In this document: positions 16,402-22,846 of the stretch, in pieces
How positions within the stretch are numbered: position 1 is the first letter of the stretch
Layout of the letters: every line of letters starts with the position of its first letter
Source of the DNA: Gammaproteobacteria bacterium
GTDB lineage: Bacteria > Pseudomonadota > Gammaproteobacteria > Burkholderiales > Rhodocyclaceae
Assembly (NCBI GenBank): GCA_018828385.1
Contig: JAHJVE010000008.1
Span: 310,001 to 374,000, forward strand
DNA length: 64,000 nucleotides
Direction of reading: 5' to 3'
The notes under the pieces: generated by a model
Databases searched by the model: none
The model's input: the letters and a program-made list of their open reading frames with translations, nothing else
Told to the model about the DNA's origin: nothing
Made by a program: the position numbers and the translations under genes

Positions 16402-16494
16402 TCATCGTGACGGCTTCGCGGCCAATACCAGGATGCCAAGAAGCCAGTACACAACCTCGGTTGGAATTTGGGTTACCGAAAGCGTGATTTCCAT
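16402..16494 (-). CDS. Tiny 30-aa membrane peptide
   Basis: MEITLSVTQIPTEVVYWLLGILVLAAKPSR: a single hydrophobic segment (about 14-26) with a basic tail. GAGGAG lies 8 nt before the ATG, one of the best RBS sites in this stretch. The stop abuts the TTG of the next gene. It could be a leader for coupling, a small membrane toxin or a holin-like peptide. The 237 bp upstream (16495-16731) hold only a short GTAAGC/GCTTAC inverted repeat and the terminator of the neighbouring operon. Confidence 0.45.
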   Translation of the reverse strand: MEITLSVTQIPTEVVYWLLGILVLAAKPSR

Positions 16495-16682
16495 TTGAAT
16501 ACTCCTCGTGGTTGCAGTGACGTCATGGTCTAGCAGCAGCACCGATAACGTCAGGGGGAAGTGCTTCGGCGGTAAATCTGGAATCGCCAAAGCATGCAAC
16601 CAGTCTCATGGATGGCATCCTGCAAATAAAGGGTTGGAAGATGTAAGCGGGAGGCTTACACCCAGAATATTTGACCAGGCGT

Positions 16683-16705
16683 AAAAAACCCGCCTCGTGG
16701 GCGGG
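16683..16705 (-). terminator. Terminator of the leftward five-gene operon
   Basis: On the reverse strand CCCGCC-CACGA-GGCGGG is followed by TTTTTT, 27 nt past the stop of the AlpA-like gene. Confidence 0.8.
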
Positions 16706-16731
16706 GTGGGGGGGGCTGAGATTCCGGATAC

Positions 16732-16989
16732 TCAAGGTTGACCATCACCTTGGTTTCTGCGCCCTGTGTTTGCAGGCGGAAGCAGATCAGAAACCGGGCG
16801 CGCTGCTGCCCAGGCTTCAAGTTCCGATACGAGGTAGCCAGTGCATTTAGCAGATATCTTCCGGATTGGCGGGAATCCGGTGGTCGCACGCTCCCGGGTG
16901 AGCTTTTCGACGGTCGATTTGGAGATGCTGCCGAGCATCTTTCCTGCTGTCTCAGAATCGACCATGAGCGGTTTAATCGTCACATTCAT
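16732..16989 (-). CDS. AlpA-like excisionase/activator
   Basis: 85 aa. DSETAGKMLGSISKSTVEKLTRE is the HTH, followed by the hairpin and GYLVSELEAWAAARP, the standard AlpA/MerR-like ending in which Tyr-Leu-x-Ser-Glu-Leu-x-x-Trp contacts DNA. The family activates integrase expression or assists excision in P4-like elements. It is the last gene of the leftward operon and overlaps the preceding one by 4 nt. Confidence 0.75.
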   Translation of the reverse strand: MNVTIKPLMVDSETAGKMLGSISKSTVEKLTRERATTGFPPIRKISAKCTGYLVSELEAWAAARPVSDLLPPANTGRRNQGDGQP

Positions 16990-17225
16990 GACTTCGCTCG
17001 AGATCCGTTGAGATGAACATCAAGGGCGCTGGCGCAAGCGTCAAGAATCAGGCTTGCGCCATCGGCCGCATTGGTGTTGCTGCCCAGATCAAGACCATCG
17101 CGAAAAGCAAAGGCCATGAAGGTCAGCACGTTGCGCACGTTCTCTGCCGTCTCTTCCGGCTGGTCTTCGTAGGCGATCAACGGATTGATGGCCGACAGGC
17201 TGGGGGTGGTGGTTTCGGTGGTCAT
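16986..17225 (-). CDS. Hypothetical small acidic protein
   Basis: 79 aa. After a Thr-rich start it has a helical part, VRNVLTFMAFAFRDGLDLG, and ends with an LILDACASALDVHLNGSRAKS segment. No recognised family. It overlaps both neighbours by 4 nt, so the whole block is translated as a unit. Confidence 0.55.
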   Translation of the reverse strand: MTTETTTPSLSAINPLIAYEDQPEETAENVRNVLTFMAFAFRDGLDLGSNTNAADGASLILDACASALDVHLNGSRAKS

Positions 17226-17563
17226 GACTTCGCCCCTTTGTTGGCGGCCTTGGTTTCGGACTCACGCAGGCGATAGCCGGCCTCGGCGCTCAGCCGAAAA
17301 AGGCCGTTGATGTAGTCGATCTGTTTCGAGATCGAGAACAGCAGCGTAGATACGTCGTCAGCGTTGGTGAAATTGCCAGCCTTGTTTCCGGGGCGATCAT
17401 CTGCCATCACCATGCAGCCGATATCTTCGACAATATCCGAGAGATTGCCTGCCAAAAATGAGGCGTGTTCATCCAGATTGGCAATGTCCTTCAGCTCGCC
17501 TTCGTCCAGATGATCCGCGGCCTTCTCCCAAAGCATGGTCAGGGTGTCGAAATCTTTGCTCAC
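17222..17563 (-). CDS. Hypothetical small acidic protein
   Basis: 113 aa, acidic and helical (FDTLTMLWEKAADHLDEGELKD at the start), with GCMVMADDRPGN in the middle and a Lys-rich C-terminus. No signal or membrane segment. It resembles in style, not in clear sequence, its operon neighbours. Function unknown. It overlaps the genes on both sides by 4 nt. Confidence 0.55.
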   Translation of the reverse strand: MSKDFDTLTMLWEKAADHLDEGELKDIANLDEHASFLAGNLSDIVEDIGCMVMADDRPGNKAGNFTNADDVSTLLFSISKQIDYINGLFRLSAEAGYRLRESETKAANKGAKS

Positions 17564-17907
17564 AGTTCACCTCCTTCGCTATCGGTGATATTTACGGCAT
17601 TCTGCCTGCCAAGGCTGTAGTTAAAGCGTGGCCCCGTTTCATCGCAGGCCCGGGCGAGGGCGTGTCCGATGACTTCACAGAAGCCACCCAGGCGGGCGCC
17701 GCATTCCTCGACACGGTTCTCGACAGCCAGGGCGATGATCTCCCCCATGGAGTCGCTCATCAGTTCGGCCGGGTTATCGCCTTCCTCCAAGTTGCTGATT
17801 GCGACCAGGAGGCCGACTGCTTCTAGGTTGCCGGCCTTGTGCGCTTCGGGCAGTGATTGCAAGCGCAGGCGCTGGGTGTTGCCAGAGCGGGTTATGGAGG
17901 TGTTCAT
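17560..17907 (-). CDS. Hypothetical small protein
   Basis: 115 aa. ATG at 17907 has AAGGAG 7 nt upstream. A basic N-terminus (SGNTQRLRLQSLPEAHKAG) is followed by helical LEAVGLLVAISNLEEGDNPAEL and a Cys-containing VEECGARLGGFCEVIGHALARACDETG. No recognised family. It overlaps the preceding gene by 4 nt. Confidence 0.6.
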   Translation of the reverse strand: MNTSITRSGNTQRLRLQSLPEAHKAGNLEAVGLLVAISNLEEGDNPAELMSDSMGEIIALAVENRVEECGARLGGFCEVIGHALARACDETGPRFNYSLGRQNAVNITDSEGGEL

Positions 17908-18200
17908 GCTGACGCTCCTTCGGATTGTTCTGCGTCGTTCATTACTTGGATGACTTTCCGGAGTTGCTTGATCTCCTGAATAAACGAGTCGCACGCACCC
18001 ATGAATGAGTCCTGAAGTTCGTCGTTGAGCATCCTGAATGTCTCGCCTTGTTCGCCGGTCGTCATGCTCAGCATGGCATTGAGTTGGCGAACGCGTGCGT
18101 TTAGCTGGTCTTCGAGATCCAGGCGATCGCCGACAATGGCATAGGTGCCGGGTGCGGCGGTGAATTCTGACGTGATCTGGTCGGTGTTCGTGTTTTCCAT
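17904..18200 (-). CDS. Hypothetical coiled-coil protein, first gene of the leftward operon
   Basis: 98 aa from ATG 18200 with GAGGAA upstream. Helical throughout (LDLEDQLNARVRQLNAML, MGACDSFIQEIKQLRKVIQVMND), acidic overall. It is driven by the leftward promoter in the 18201-18318 intergenic region. Function unknown; placing it at the head of an operon ending in AlpA suggests an early regulatory or anti-host role. Confidence 0.6.
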   Translation of the reverse strand: MENTNTDQITSEFTAAPGTYAIVGDRLDLEDQLNARVRQLNAMLSMTTGEQGETFRMLNDELQDSFMGACDSFIQEIKQLRKVIQVMNDAEQSEGASA

Positions 18201-18251
18201 GGTCGTTTCCTCAAGGTTGCCGCCGTCCGGGAGTGGATCGGATTGATGTGC

Positions 18252-18303
18252 AATATAGAGTGCGCTATAGTGTATTGTCAAGCGCTGTATAGAGCACTAT
18301 ATT
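18252..18303. promoter_or_regulatory. Overlapping divergent promoters with operator half-sites
   Basis: Rightward: TTGTCA (18275-18280), 17-bp spacer, TATATT (18298-18303). Leftward: TTGACA (18281-18276), 18-bp spacer, TATATT (18257-18252). The -35 boxes overlap. The spacers contain TATAG-6 nt-CTATA and TATAG-4 nt-CTATA inverted repeats. This looks like a switch region controlling the two early operons, probably bound by the HTH protein encoded at 18319. Confidence 0.75.
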
Positions 18304-18318
18304 AAAGCGAGGAAACAA

Positions 18319-18531
18319 ATGGATCTGGAAATGAGCAAGACACAAGACGCACTGCGATTGATGCGGGAAAAAGGACTGACTCCCTACGCCGCCGCGAAGG
18401 AGGTGGGAATCACGCCGACCACGCTTTACGCTGCGATCAAGCGAGAGGAGGCAAAAGGCGTGATTACCAATTGCCCCTGCTGCGGCACGCTGGTGCCTGG
18501 CGAGAAGATCAATCGGGACGTGCTGAAGTAA
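18319..18531 (+). CDS. Small HTH regulator with CPCC motif
   Basis: 70 aa. LMREKGLTPYAAAKEVGITPTTLYAAIKRE (about 13-42) is a clear helix-turn-helix, followed by NCPCCGTLVPG, which may bind zinc as a dimer. GAGGAAAC lies just before the ATG. It is transcribed from the rightward divergent promoter and is the best candidate to bind the TATAG/CTATA sites there. Its stop overlaps the next start (TAATG). Confidence 0.7.
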   Translation: MDLEMSKTQDALRLMREKGLTPYAAAKEVGITPTTLYAAIKREEAKGVITNCPCCGTLVPGEKINRDVLK

Positions 18532-18761
18532 TGTTCCTGACCAAGGAAGAGGTTCACGAACTGACGGGTTACGTGCGCTCAGCCGATCAATGCCGATGGC
18601 TGAAACAACGTGGCTGGAAGTTTGAAGTGTCTCGTATTGGCCGGCCGGTTGTTCTGCGTAAACATGTTGAGGAAATGCTCTCACTTCCCGTGACCACGAA
18701 AGAGGCAGTCAGGCCCGAACCTAAGCTGAATATGGATGCATTCCGCAAGAAGTCAAAATGA
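18531..18761 (+). CDS. DUF4224 family protein
   Basis: 76 aa: [20 protein letters not shown], then [20 protein letters not shown] and LRKHVEEML match the DUF4224 pattern (FLTxEELxELTGYKR, QxxWLxxxGIxxxxxxxGRPxV). These proteins are common in prophages and are thought to bind nucleic acid; no function is proven. The start shares a base with the preceding stop, and the end overlaps the next ATG. Confidence 0.8.
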   Translation: MFLTKEEVHELTGYVRSADQCRWLKQRGWKFEVSRIGRPVVLRKHVEEMLSLPVTTKEAVRPEPKLNMDAFRKKSK

Positions 18762-19120
18762 CCCGATCAGAACTGATTGCCCTACTTGCCCAGCGCTTCC
18801 CGCAACTCGTGCAGAAGGATGCAGAACTTGCCGTTGCCGAGATTCTTGGTGCGGTAGGTAACGCGCTCAGCAGGGGTGGGCGTGTCGAGATCCGTGGGTT
18901 TGGGAGCTTCAGCGTGAATTACCGGCCGCCCAGGATCGGGCGTAATCCGAAGACCGGCGAGAGTGTCTGCGTGCCGGCAAAACGAGTGCCGCACTTCAAG
19001 GCAGGGAAGGAATTGCGCGAGCTGGTTGATCAACAAATCAACATTCCAGGCTATGAGCCTGATTTCGGTTGCGTCACGTCAACTTATGGGCCTGAAACCG
19101 TTGGTCAGGTTGCGCCATGA
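18758..19120 (+). CDS. IHF-beta-like DNA-bending protein encoded by the element
   Basis: 120 aa. The first 92 residues follow Ihf[57 protein letters not shown] (the DNA-binding arm with Asn-Pro-Lys), [18 protein letters not shown]. It carries about 25 extra residues at the C-terminus that chromosomal IHF lacks. It probably bends DNA at the attachment site, the origin or the switch region, replacing or competing with host IHF. Overlaps the DUF4224 gene by 4 nt and ends before a strong terminator. Confidence 0.85.
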   Translation: MTRSELIALLAQRFPQLVQKDAELAVAEILGAVGNALSRGGRVEIRGFGSFSVNYRPPRIGRNPKTGESVCVPAKRVPHFKAGKELRELVDQQINIPGYEPDFGCVTSTYGPETVGQVAP

Positions 19121-19189
19121 GACCAGCGTAGTGCGTAGCGCTTGAAGTGATGATTAGCTGGAGATGTTCGCGGAAATATTCTGCAAAAG

Positions 19190-19220
19190 AAAGGAGCCTC
19201 AACTAAATGAGGCTCCTTTT
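19190..19220. terminator. Bidirectional terminator
   Basis: AGGAGCCTCA-(6 nt)-TGAGGCTCCT with A-run before and T-run after; it serves the IHF-like operon and the convergent 38-aa gene. Confidence 0.85.
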
Positions 19221-19267
19221 GCTTCCGGAATGCGCCATTACTACATTCCATGGCTCTGCTTACTGGA

Positions 19268-19384
19268 TCAATCTTCGACCCAGAAGCGGAAGAAACGAGC
19301 TTTTTTCGGATAGATCACGCGCCCATTCTTGCGAATGCAACGCGCGAACACCCAATGTCCGCCCTTCGTCTTTTCAGTGGTCAT
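19268..19384 (-). CDS. Small basic 38-aa protein
   Basis: Reverse-strand frame MTTEKTKGGHWVFARC, then IRKNGRVIYPKKARFFRFWVED. CAGGAG lies 7 nt before the ATG. Aromatic and basic composition with GGHWVFA and FRFWV recalls short phage proteins of unknown function. Convergent with the IHF operon, it ends before the shared bidirectional terminator. Confidence 0.55.
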   Translation of the reverse strand: MTTEKTKGGHWVFARCIRKNGRVIYPKKARFFRFWVED

Positions 19385-19452
19385 TTTCTGACTCCTGTAG
19401 AAGGGTTGCCGGGATGTTGCTATCTACCCAAACGAAATAGCAGGCGTATAAT

Positions 19453-19552
19453 TTTGCCTTGTCTGACTAGGACATTGTCTGGGGGAGTTGGTCAAACCCG
19501 CTTCACCGACTCCAAGCCCTCGAAGTGTTAGCGCACTTCGTGGGCTTTTTCT
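19453..19552 (+). ncRNA. Candidate small RNA with two hairpins
   Basis: TATAAT at 19447-19452 is followed by GGAGTTGG/CCGACTCC (stem, about 19484-19513) and then a terminator hairpin AAGCCC-x-CGAAGTG / CACTTCG-x-GGGCTT (19514-19547) with a T-run. No reading frame with an RBS fits. It is transcribed toward the 3' end of the ImmA gene. No good -35 is seen, so transcription is unproven. Confidence 0.4.
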
Positions 19553-20122
19553 TTATGAGTTGTCGCTGTTTGAATTCTCCTTCGAACCCGCGATTGATTG
19601 GGGCTCGGCCTTCGGTTGGTATTTGGATTTCTTTACGCGGTTAATTGCCGTTTGAAGCGAAACACCACACCTCTTGGTTACGTCCGCAGCAGTTTTCCCG
19701 ATGATGATATGTGTTGGCGCAAGCAATAACCCAGAAAACTCGTCTGCTTGCCATTCACTGTCCATCAACGGGCCAGTAACCGTAATGGTGCTGGAGCGTG
19801 CCAAGCTGGTGCTTCGATGCAATAGGAAGTGCCCCAACTCGTGCGCCAACGTGTCCCTGGCGCGTTCTTCCCCTTTGCAGGCAGCATAATAGACGTCTTC
19901 TCGGACCTGGATTATTCCTCGGTCCGGGTAGGTAAGTCCTTCGTTGTTTCCGATTTCGTCACTCGACACAACCTGGAAGCCTTCTCCCGCAATGCTCTCG
20001 ACCATTTTGACAATTGGAACAAACTCCATATCGTCAATTTGGCATTGCTTTCGCAATGCCTGGGCGATTGCTTCTATCTCCCAGTAAGTACGAGGCTTCA
20101 CTTTTGCCCCTCGAAAAATCAT
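19553..20122 (-). CDS. ImmA/IrrE-type metallopeptidase
   Basis: 189 aa. HELGH at 94-98 within RARDTLAHELGHFLLH, with a downstream EWQADEFSGLLLAP that supplies the third zinc ligand (Glu), is the ImmA/IrrE (COG2856) signature. In ICEBs1-like elements ImmA cleaves the partner repressor upon DNA damage. It overlaps the XRE gene by 4 nt, the classic repressor/anti-repressor arrangement. A disordered Ser/Asn-rich tail follows. Confidence 0.85.
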   Translation of the reverse strand: MIFRGAKVKPRTYWEIEAIAQALRKQCQIDDMEFVPIVKMVESIAGEGFQVVSSDEIGNNEGLTYPDRGIIQVREDVYYAACKGEERARDTLAHELGHFLLHRSTSLARSSTITVTGPLMDSEWQADEFSGLLLAPTHIIIGKTAADVTKRCGVSLQTAINRVKKSKYQPKAEPQSIAGSKENSNSDNS

Positions 20123-20481
20123 TCACACTCTCCTTTGGAAATCATTACATCCAATATTCTTGTCAGTGATTCATGGTCCATGGCGCCCACTTTTCTTGCG
20201 AACATAAGTGCGGTTTCTCGGCGTAAGTCGTCAGCATCCCTCGGGACTTCGACTTTAAATTCTGGCTTCGATAAATCGGCCAGATGTTGAAGGTCTCTGA
20301 TGTCAACTAGGCTGTACTGTCGGCCTAGAATCGGAACCCAGGAATCAGGGACAGCCTTCTTGCCAATTTCGACTGCGCTAAGGAAAGATGCTGTGACTTG
20401 CAACTTCTCAGCCATGTCCTTCATTATTTCCCCACGGTCAATGCGTAGCTTCCGCAGAAAGCGGCCAAACGGTGTAAGCAT
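20119..20481 (-). CDS. XRE-family repressor paired with ImmA
   Basis: 120 aa. FGRFLRKLRIDRGEIMKDMAEKLQVTASFLSAVEIGKKAVP (about 5-46) is a Cro/CI-type HTH with FLSAVEIGKK as the recognition region. The C-terminal part is helical and probably mediates dimerisation and the interaction with ImmA. Overlap of 4 nt with the peptidase gene. Likely binds the AATTCAACCAA palindrome upstream and controls this and neighbouring promoters. Confidence 0.8.
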   Translation of the reverse strand: MLTPFGRFLRKLRIDRGEIMKDMAEKLQVTASFLSAVEIGKKAVPDSWVPILGRQYSLVDIRDLQHLADLSKPEFKVEVPRDADDLRRETALMFARKVGAMDHESLTRILDVMISKGECE

Positions 20482-20541
20482 GGGTTTCTCCAGTTATGTA
20501 GGTTTATTTGGTGATTTGAAATGTACCAGAACAAAAGATGT

Positions 20542-20565
20542 AATTCAACCAAAATTGGTTGAATT
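20542..20565. promoter_or_regulatory. Operator palindrome and leftward promoter of the XRE gene
   Basis: AATTCAACCAA and TTGGTTGAATT are perfect 11-bp arms with 2 bp between. On the reverse strand TTGAAT within the arm, a 17-bp spacer and TACATT form a promoter for the XRE/ImmA operon, so a repressor bound here would autoregulate. Confidence 0.65.
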
Positions 20566-20610
20566 TATCAATCGTCAGTCAAGTTTGCTCGCGATATTGC
20601 CCCCATTGCC

Positions 20611-20899
20611 TTGCTAACTAAACGTGGCTTCGACGCATTGGCGAATGAGCGCGCCGGCAAGCAGACGCTACGCACGCACAAGGTTGAGGTTCAGCCATTG
20701 GCGGAGGTTACGGCGGAAGAACCGGTGACATTGCGTGAGCGCCTGCATCTGTCGCACCCGGTGTTTGCTGGCTACCTGCGGACAAACCCGAGGACGCTGG
20801 AGAACTGGGGGCTGGGCCAAGCCGAACACCCAAGCCTCGCTACTGATTCGCCTAGTCGAGAAGTTTCTGGACACGGTAGATCGGCTTGCCGCGGTTTGA
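20611..20899 (+). pseudogene. Frameshifted NadS/HigA-like XRE antitoxin remnant
   Basis: The first frame reads GFDALANERAGKQTLRTHKVE, PVTLRERLHLSHPVFAGYL and RTNPRTLENW, the core of XRE antitoxins of the HigA/NadS kind. Close to 20815-20835 the frame breaks: the family ending (QASLLIRLVEKF, DTVDRLAAV, stop at 20897-20899) continues in another frame. The N-terminus is also shorter than usual, and no partner toxin gene is present upstream. It is an orphaned, inactivated antitoxin. Confidence 0.75.
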
Positions 20900-20926
20900 T
20901 TGCTTTCCAATAGCAACCTACATTTC

Positions 20927-20958
20927 AGGCCCTGCCGAGAGGTGGGGCCTTTGCTTTT
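20927..20958 (+). terminator. Terminator after the antitoxin remnant
   Basis: AGGCCC (20927-20932) pairs with GGGCCT (20945-20950), followed by TTGCTTTTT; convergent with the integrase gene end. Confidence 0.65.
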
Positions 20959-20962
20959 TGGG

Positions 20963-22162
20963 CTAGGAAGACTTGGCTGTGCCTATCGGCACAATCTTCG
21001 CACCTTCCTTCAAGGCCATAACGTAGCCGCCCCACGCCTGTAGCATTTCTCTGCGCTGATCAAGGTATTCGGCTTTGTTGTAGATTCCACGGACACCCCT
21101 CATTGTGTGATTGAGGGCCTTCTCGATCACATCGCTATTCCATCCCTGTTCGTGAAGGATGGTGCTCGCAGTTCTCCGGAAATCGTGGGGCGTGAAGGCA
21201 GCGATGCCGAAGCTACTGTTACGCTTCATGGATTCGTGAAGCGTCCCAGTCGAAAGCGGCTTGCCTGAAGTGCGGCCGGGTAGGACTAGGCCCATGCCGC
21301 CGGTGTTTTCCTTCTGCTCCAGAAGAATTTCGACGGCCTGCGATGACAGCGGGACAACGTGCGCTTTGCCGTTCTTGGTGCGCTCGCCGGGGATCGTCCA
21401 AAGCGCCGAATCAAGATTGAATTCAACCCAGATGGCCTGGAGAAGTTCTTCACGCCGGACCATGGTCAGGAGCAGCAACCGAAAAGCGTTGATCGTTTCG
21501 GCCTCACCCTTGGCGCTGTCCAAGGATCTGAGCAACTGCCCAATCTCGCGGGGATCCAGTGCCCTGGTGCGTGCCTTCTTCTCCCCCACTGCCCGTGATG
21601 GAATGGCAGCGGCAGGGTTGATGATCATCACCTGGCGCGCAATAGCGAAATCAAACATCCGCTTCAGTGTTCCATGAACTGCGATTGCTGACGCCGGCGC
21701 GGTTCCTTTTATGCCGTCAAGGAACCGCAGAACGTCGGTGGGAGTGATGTCGACCAGTGGATACCGGCCGATTTTCGGGATGATGTAGGCGTCAAATATC
21801 CAGCCGCGGCCAGCGTCAGTGTTTTTAGATCGTTGACTGAGGTCAGCACGGTAGAGCTTCGCCAGTTCCTCAATGGTGCGCGCTTCATCGGCGCGTTGCT
21901 TTTCCCGCTCTTGTTCCCTAGCCGGCGACTTCCCCTTGGCGACCATCGCTGCCAGGTCAAGATGCCTGGCGTTTGCGTCCTTGAGCCCAATTGCTGGATA
22001 CGGGCCGATTGTCACCTTCTCCCGTTGGCCGTGCAGACGGTACCGAAAGCGCCATATCTTGGAGCCGGTCGGTGTGACATCTAGATACAGGCCATTGCCA
22101 CAGGTGATTTCGTATCGTTTGCCCGTTGCCTTGAGGGCTTTGATCTGCAGATCGTTGAGCAT
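20963..22162 (-). CDS. P4-type tyrosine integrase
   Basis: 399 aa from ATG 22162 (AGGGG upstream). N-terminal DUF4102-type arm-binding domain (MLNDLQIKALKATGKRY, LYLDVTPTGSKIWRFRYR, IGPYPAIGLKDA), SAM-like core-binding domain (about 100-180), and a catalytic domain with Arg in LTMVRREEL, the HxxR in TPHDFRRTAS, His in KALNHTMRG and the nucleophilic Tyr in GIYNKAEY. It catalyses site-specific recombination between attP and the xthA start. It sits directly beside attR with its promoter in the attachment region. Confidence 0.92.
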   Translation of the reverse strand: MLNDLQIKALKATGKRYEITCGNGLYLDVTPTGSKIWRFRYRLHGQREKVTIGPYPAIGLKDANARHLDLAAMVAKGKSPAREQEREKQRADEARTIEELAKLYRADLSQRSKNTDAGRGWIFDAYIIPKIGRYPLVDITPTDVLRFLDGIKGTAPASAIAVHGTLKRMFDFAIARQVMIINPAAAIPSRAVGEKKARTRALDPREIGQLLRSLDSAKGEAETINAFRLLLLTMVRREELLQAIWVEFNLDSALWTIPGERTKNGKAHVVPLSSQAVEILLEQKENTGGMGLVLPGRTSGKPLSTGTLHESMKRNSSFGIAAFTPHDFRRTASTILHEQGWNSDVIEKALNHTMRGVRGIYNKAEYLDQRREMLQAWGGYVMALKEGAKIVPIGTAKSS

Positions 22163-22194
22163 TGCTTGCCCCTTCTGTGGCCCACTGCGGTTTG

Positions 22195-22210
22195 GTGGGT
22201 CATCTGTGGG
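22195..22210. repeat. Putative integrase arm-type site, right copy
   Basis: GTGGGTCATCTGTGGG, identical to 3755-3770; it lies between the integrase start and attR, preceded by related TGTGGCCCAC. Confidence 0.5.
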
Positions 22211-22332
22211 ACATTTTATTCGCAATGCCGTGCAACATCAACAAACTAAGCGTTGATTCAATTCGTTGAAAACTAAGTAATTTTTGTTCTGTACTTTGAT
22301 TGCTGCAATGCCGTGAAATGCTGGTGAAGATA

Positions 22333-22349
22333 CCAGCTGGCAATCTTCA
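22333..22349. repeat. attR core (17-bp direct repeat)
   Basis: CCAGCTGGCAATCTTCA, identical to 3684-3700. The last three bases are the stop codon (reverse strand TGA) of the DUF4124 gene. Confidence 0.85.
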
Positions 22350-22826
22350 CTTGCTGTCGCCGCCCGTGATCCTGGCTGCGCTCTTCGGATAGCCGGCGAG
22401 GTCGAGCAGGTTGTTGTAGGCACCCGCTTCAAAACCCCGGAAGCTCTGTTTGCCGACCTTGAGCGATGGAAGGAAAACGTCGCCGACCAGTTGCTTCAGT
22501 TCCTCGAAGTCTTCCGGCTTCTGCAGCATTTTTTCGGTGAAGGGCGTGCCGCGTCCGTTCAGCAGGTCGCGCGCATTCTTGCACTCGGCGACGCAGTCGG
22601 CCGCGGTGTACAGCGTGACCGGAAACAACTCCATTGCCCGCTTGGTGGCAAAGGAAAGGCCGTCGCTGGCTTCGGGTTTGCCGCCAAGTTTGACGACGCC
22701 TGTTGCTTTGCCCACCGGCGGGGTATCGGAAACGACGGTGCGGCCCGCCGAGTCGGTCCACCGATAGGTGTCGGCCTGGACGCCGGCGGCGGCCAGGACC
22801 AGGCACAAGGGCAGCAGATAACGCAT
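22347..22826 (-). CDS. Periplasmic DUF4124 protein with glutaredoxin-like domain
   Basis: 159 aa. Signal peptide (MRYLLPLCLVLAAAGVQA), then DUF4124 (TYRWTDSAGRTVVSDTPP), then a thioredoxin-fold part with VTLYTAADCVAECKNARDLLNGRGTPF and SLKVGKQSFRGF. Glutaredoxin-like members usually have Cys-x-x-Cys; here the two Cys are separated by three residues, which may weaken redox activity. Before the element inserted, its TGA overlapped a GTG start of xthA (GTGA), so the two genes were a coupled pair now split by 18.7 kb. Confidence 0.85.
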   Translation of the reverse strand: MRYLLPLCLVLAAAGVQADTYRWTDSAGRTVVSDTPPVGKATGVVKLGGKPEASDGLSFATKRAMELFPVTLYTAADCVAECKNARDLLNGRGTPFTEKMLQKPEDFEELKQLVGDVFLPSLKVGKQSFRGFEAGAYNNLLDLAGYPKSAARITGGDSK

Positions 22827-22846
22827 GGTTTTTCTCCCTGAACGAC

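Larger units (their letters stand above)
3684..22349. mobile_element. Integrated element, capsid-less phage satellite-like, inserted at the xthA start
   Basis: About 18.7 kb bounded by the 17-bp direct repeat CCAGCTGGCAATCTTCA (3684-3700 and 22333-22349). It carries a P4-type tyrosine integrase adjacent to the right repeat, an AlpA-like gene at each of two operon ends, replication genes (replication protein and DnaB-like helicase), a very large LPD38-type polyvalent protein, an IHF-beta-like protein and an XRE/ImmA switch. Genes are packed with many ATGA overlaps and only one clear pseudogene. I recognise no terminase, portal, protease, capsid, tail or lysis gene. This could be a satellite using a helper phage, a non-conjugative integrative element, or a phage whose structural genes are elsewhere. 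Boundaries are seen; the lifestyle is inference. Confidence 0.85.
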
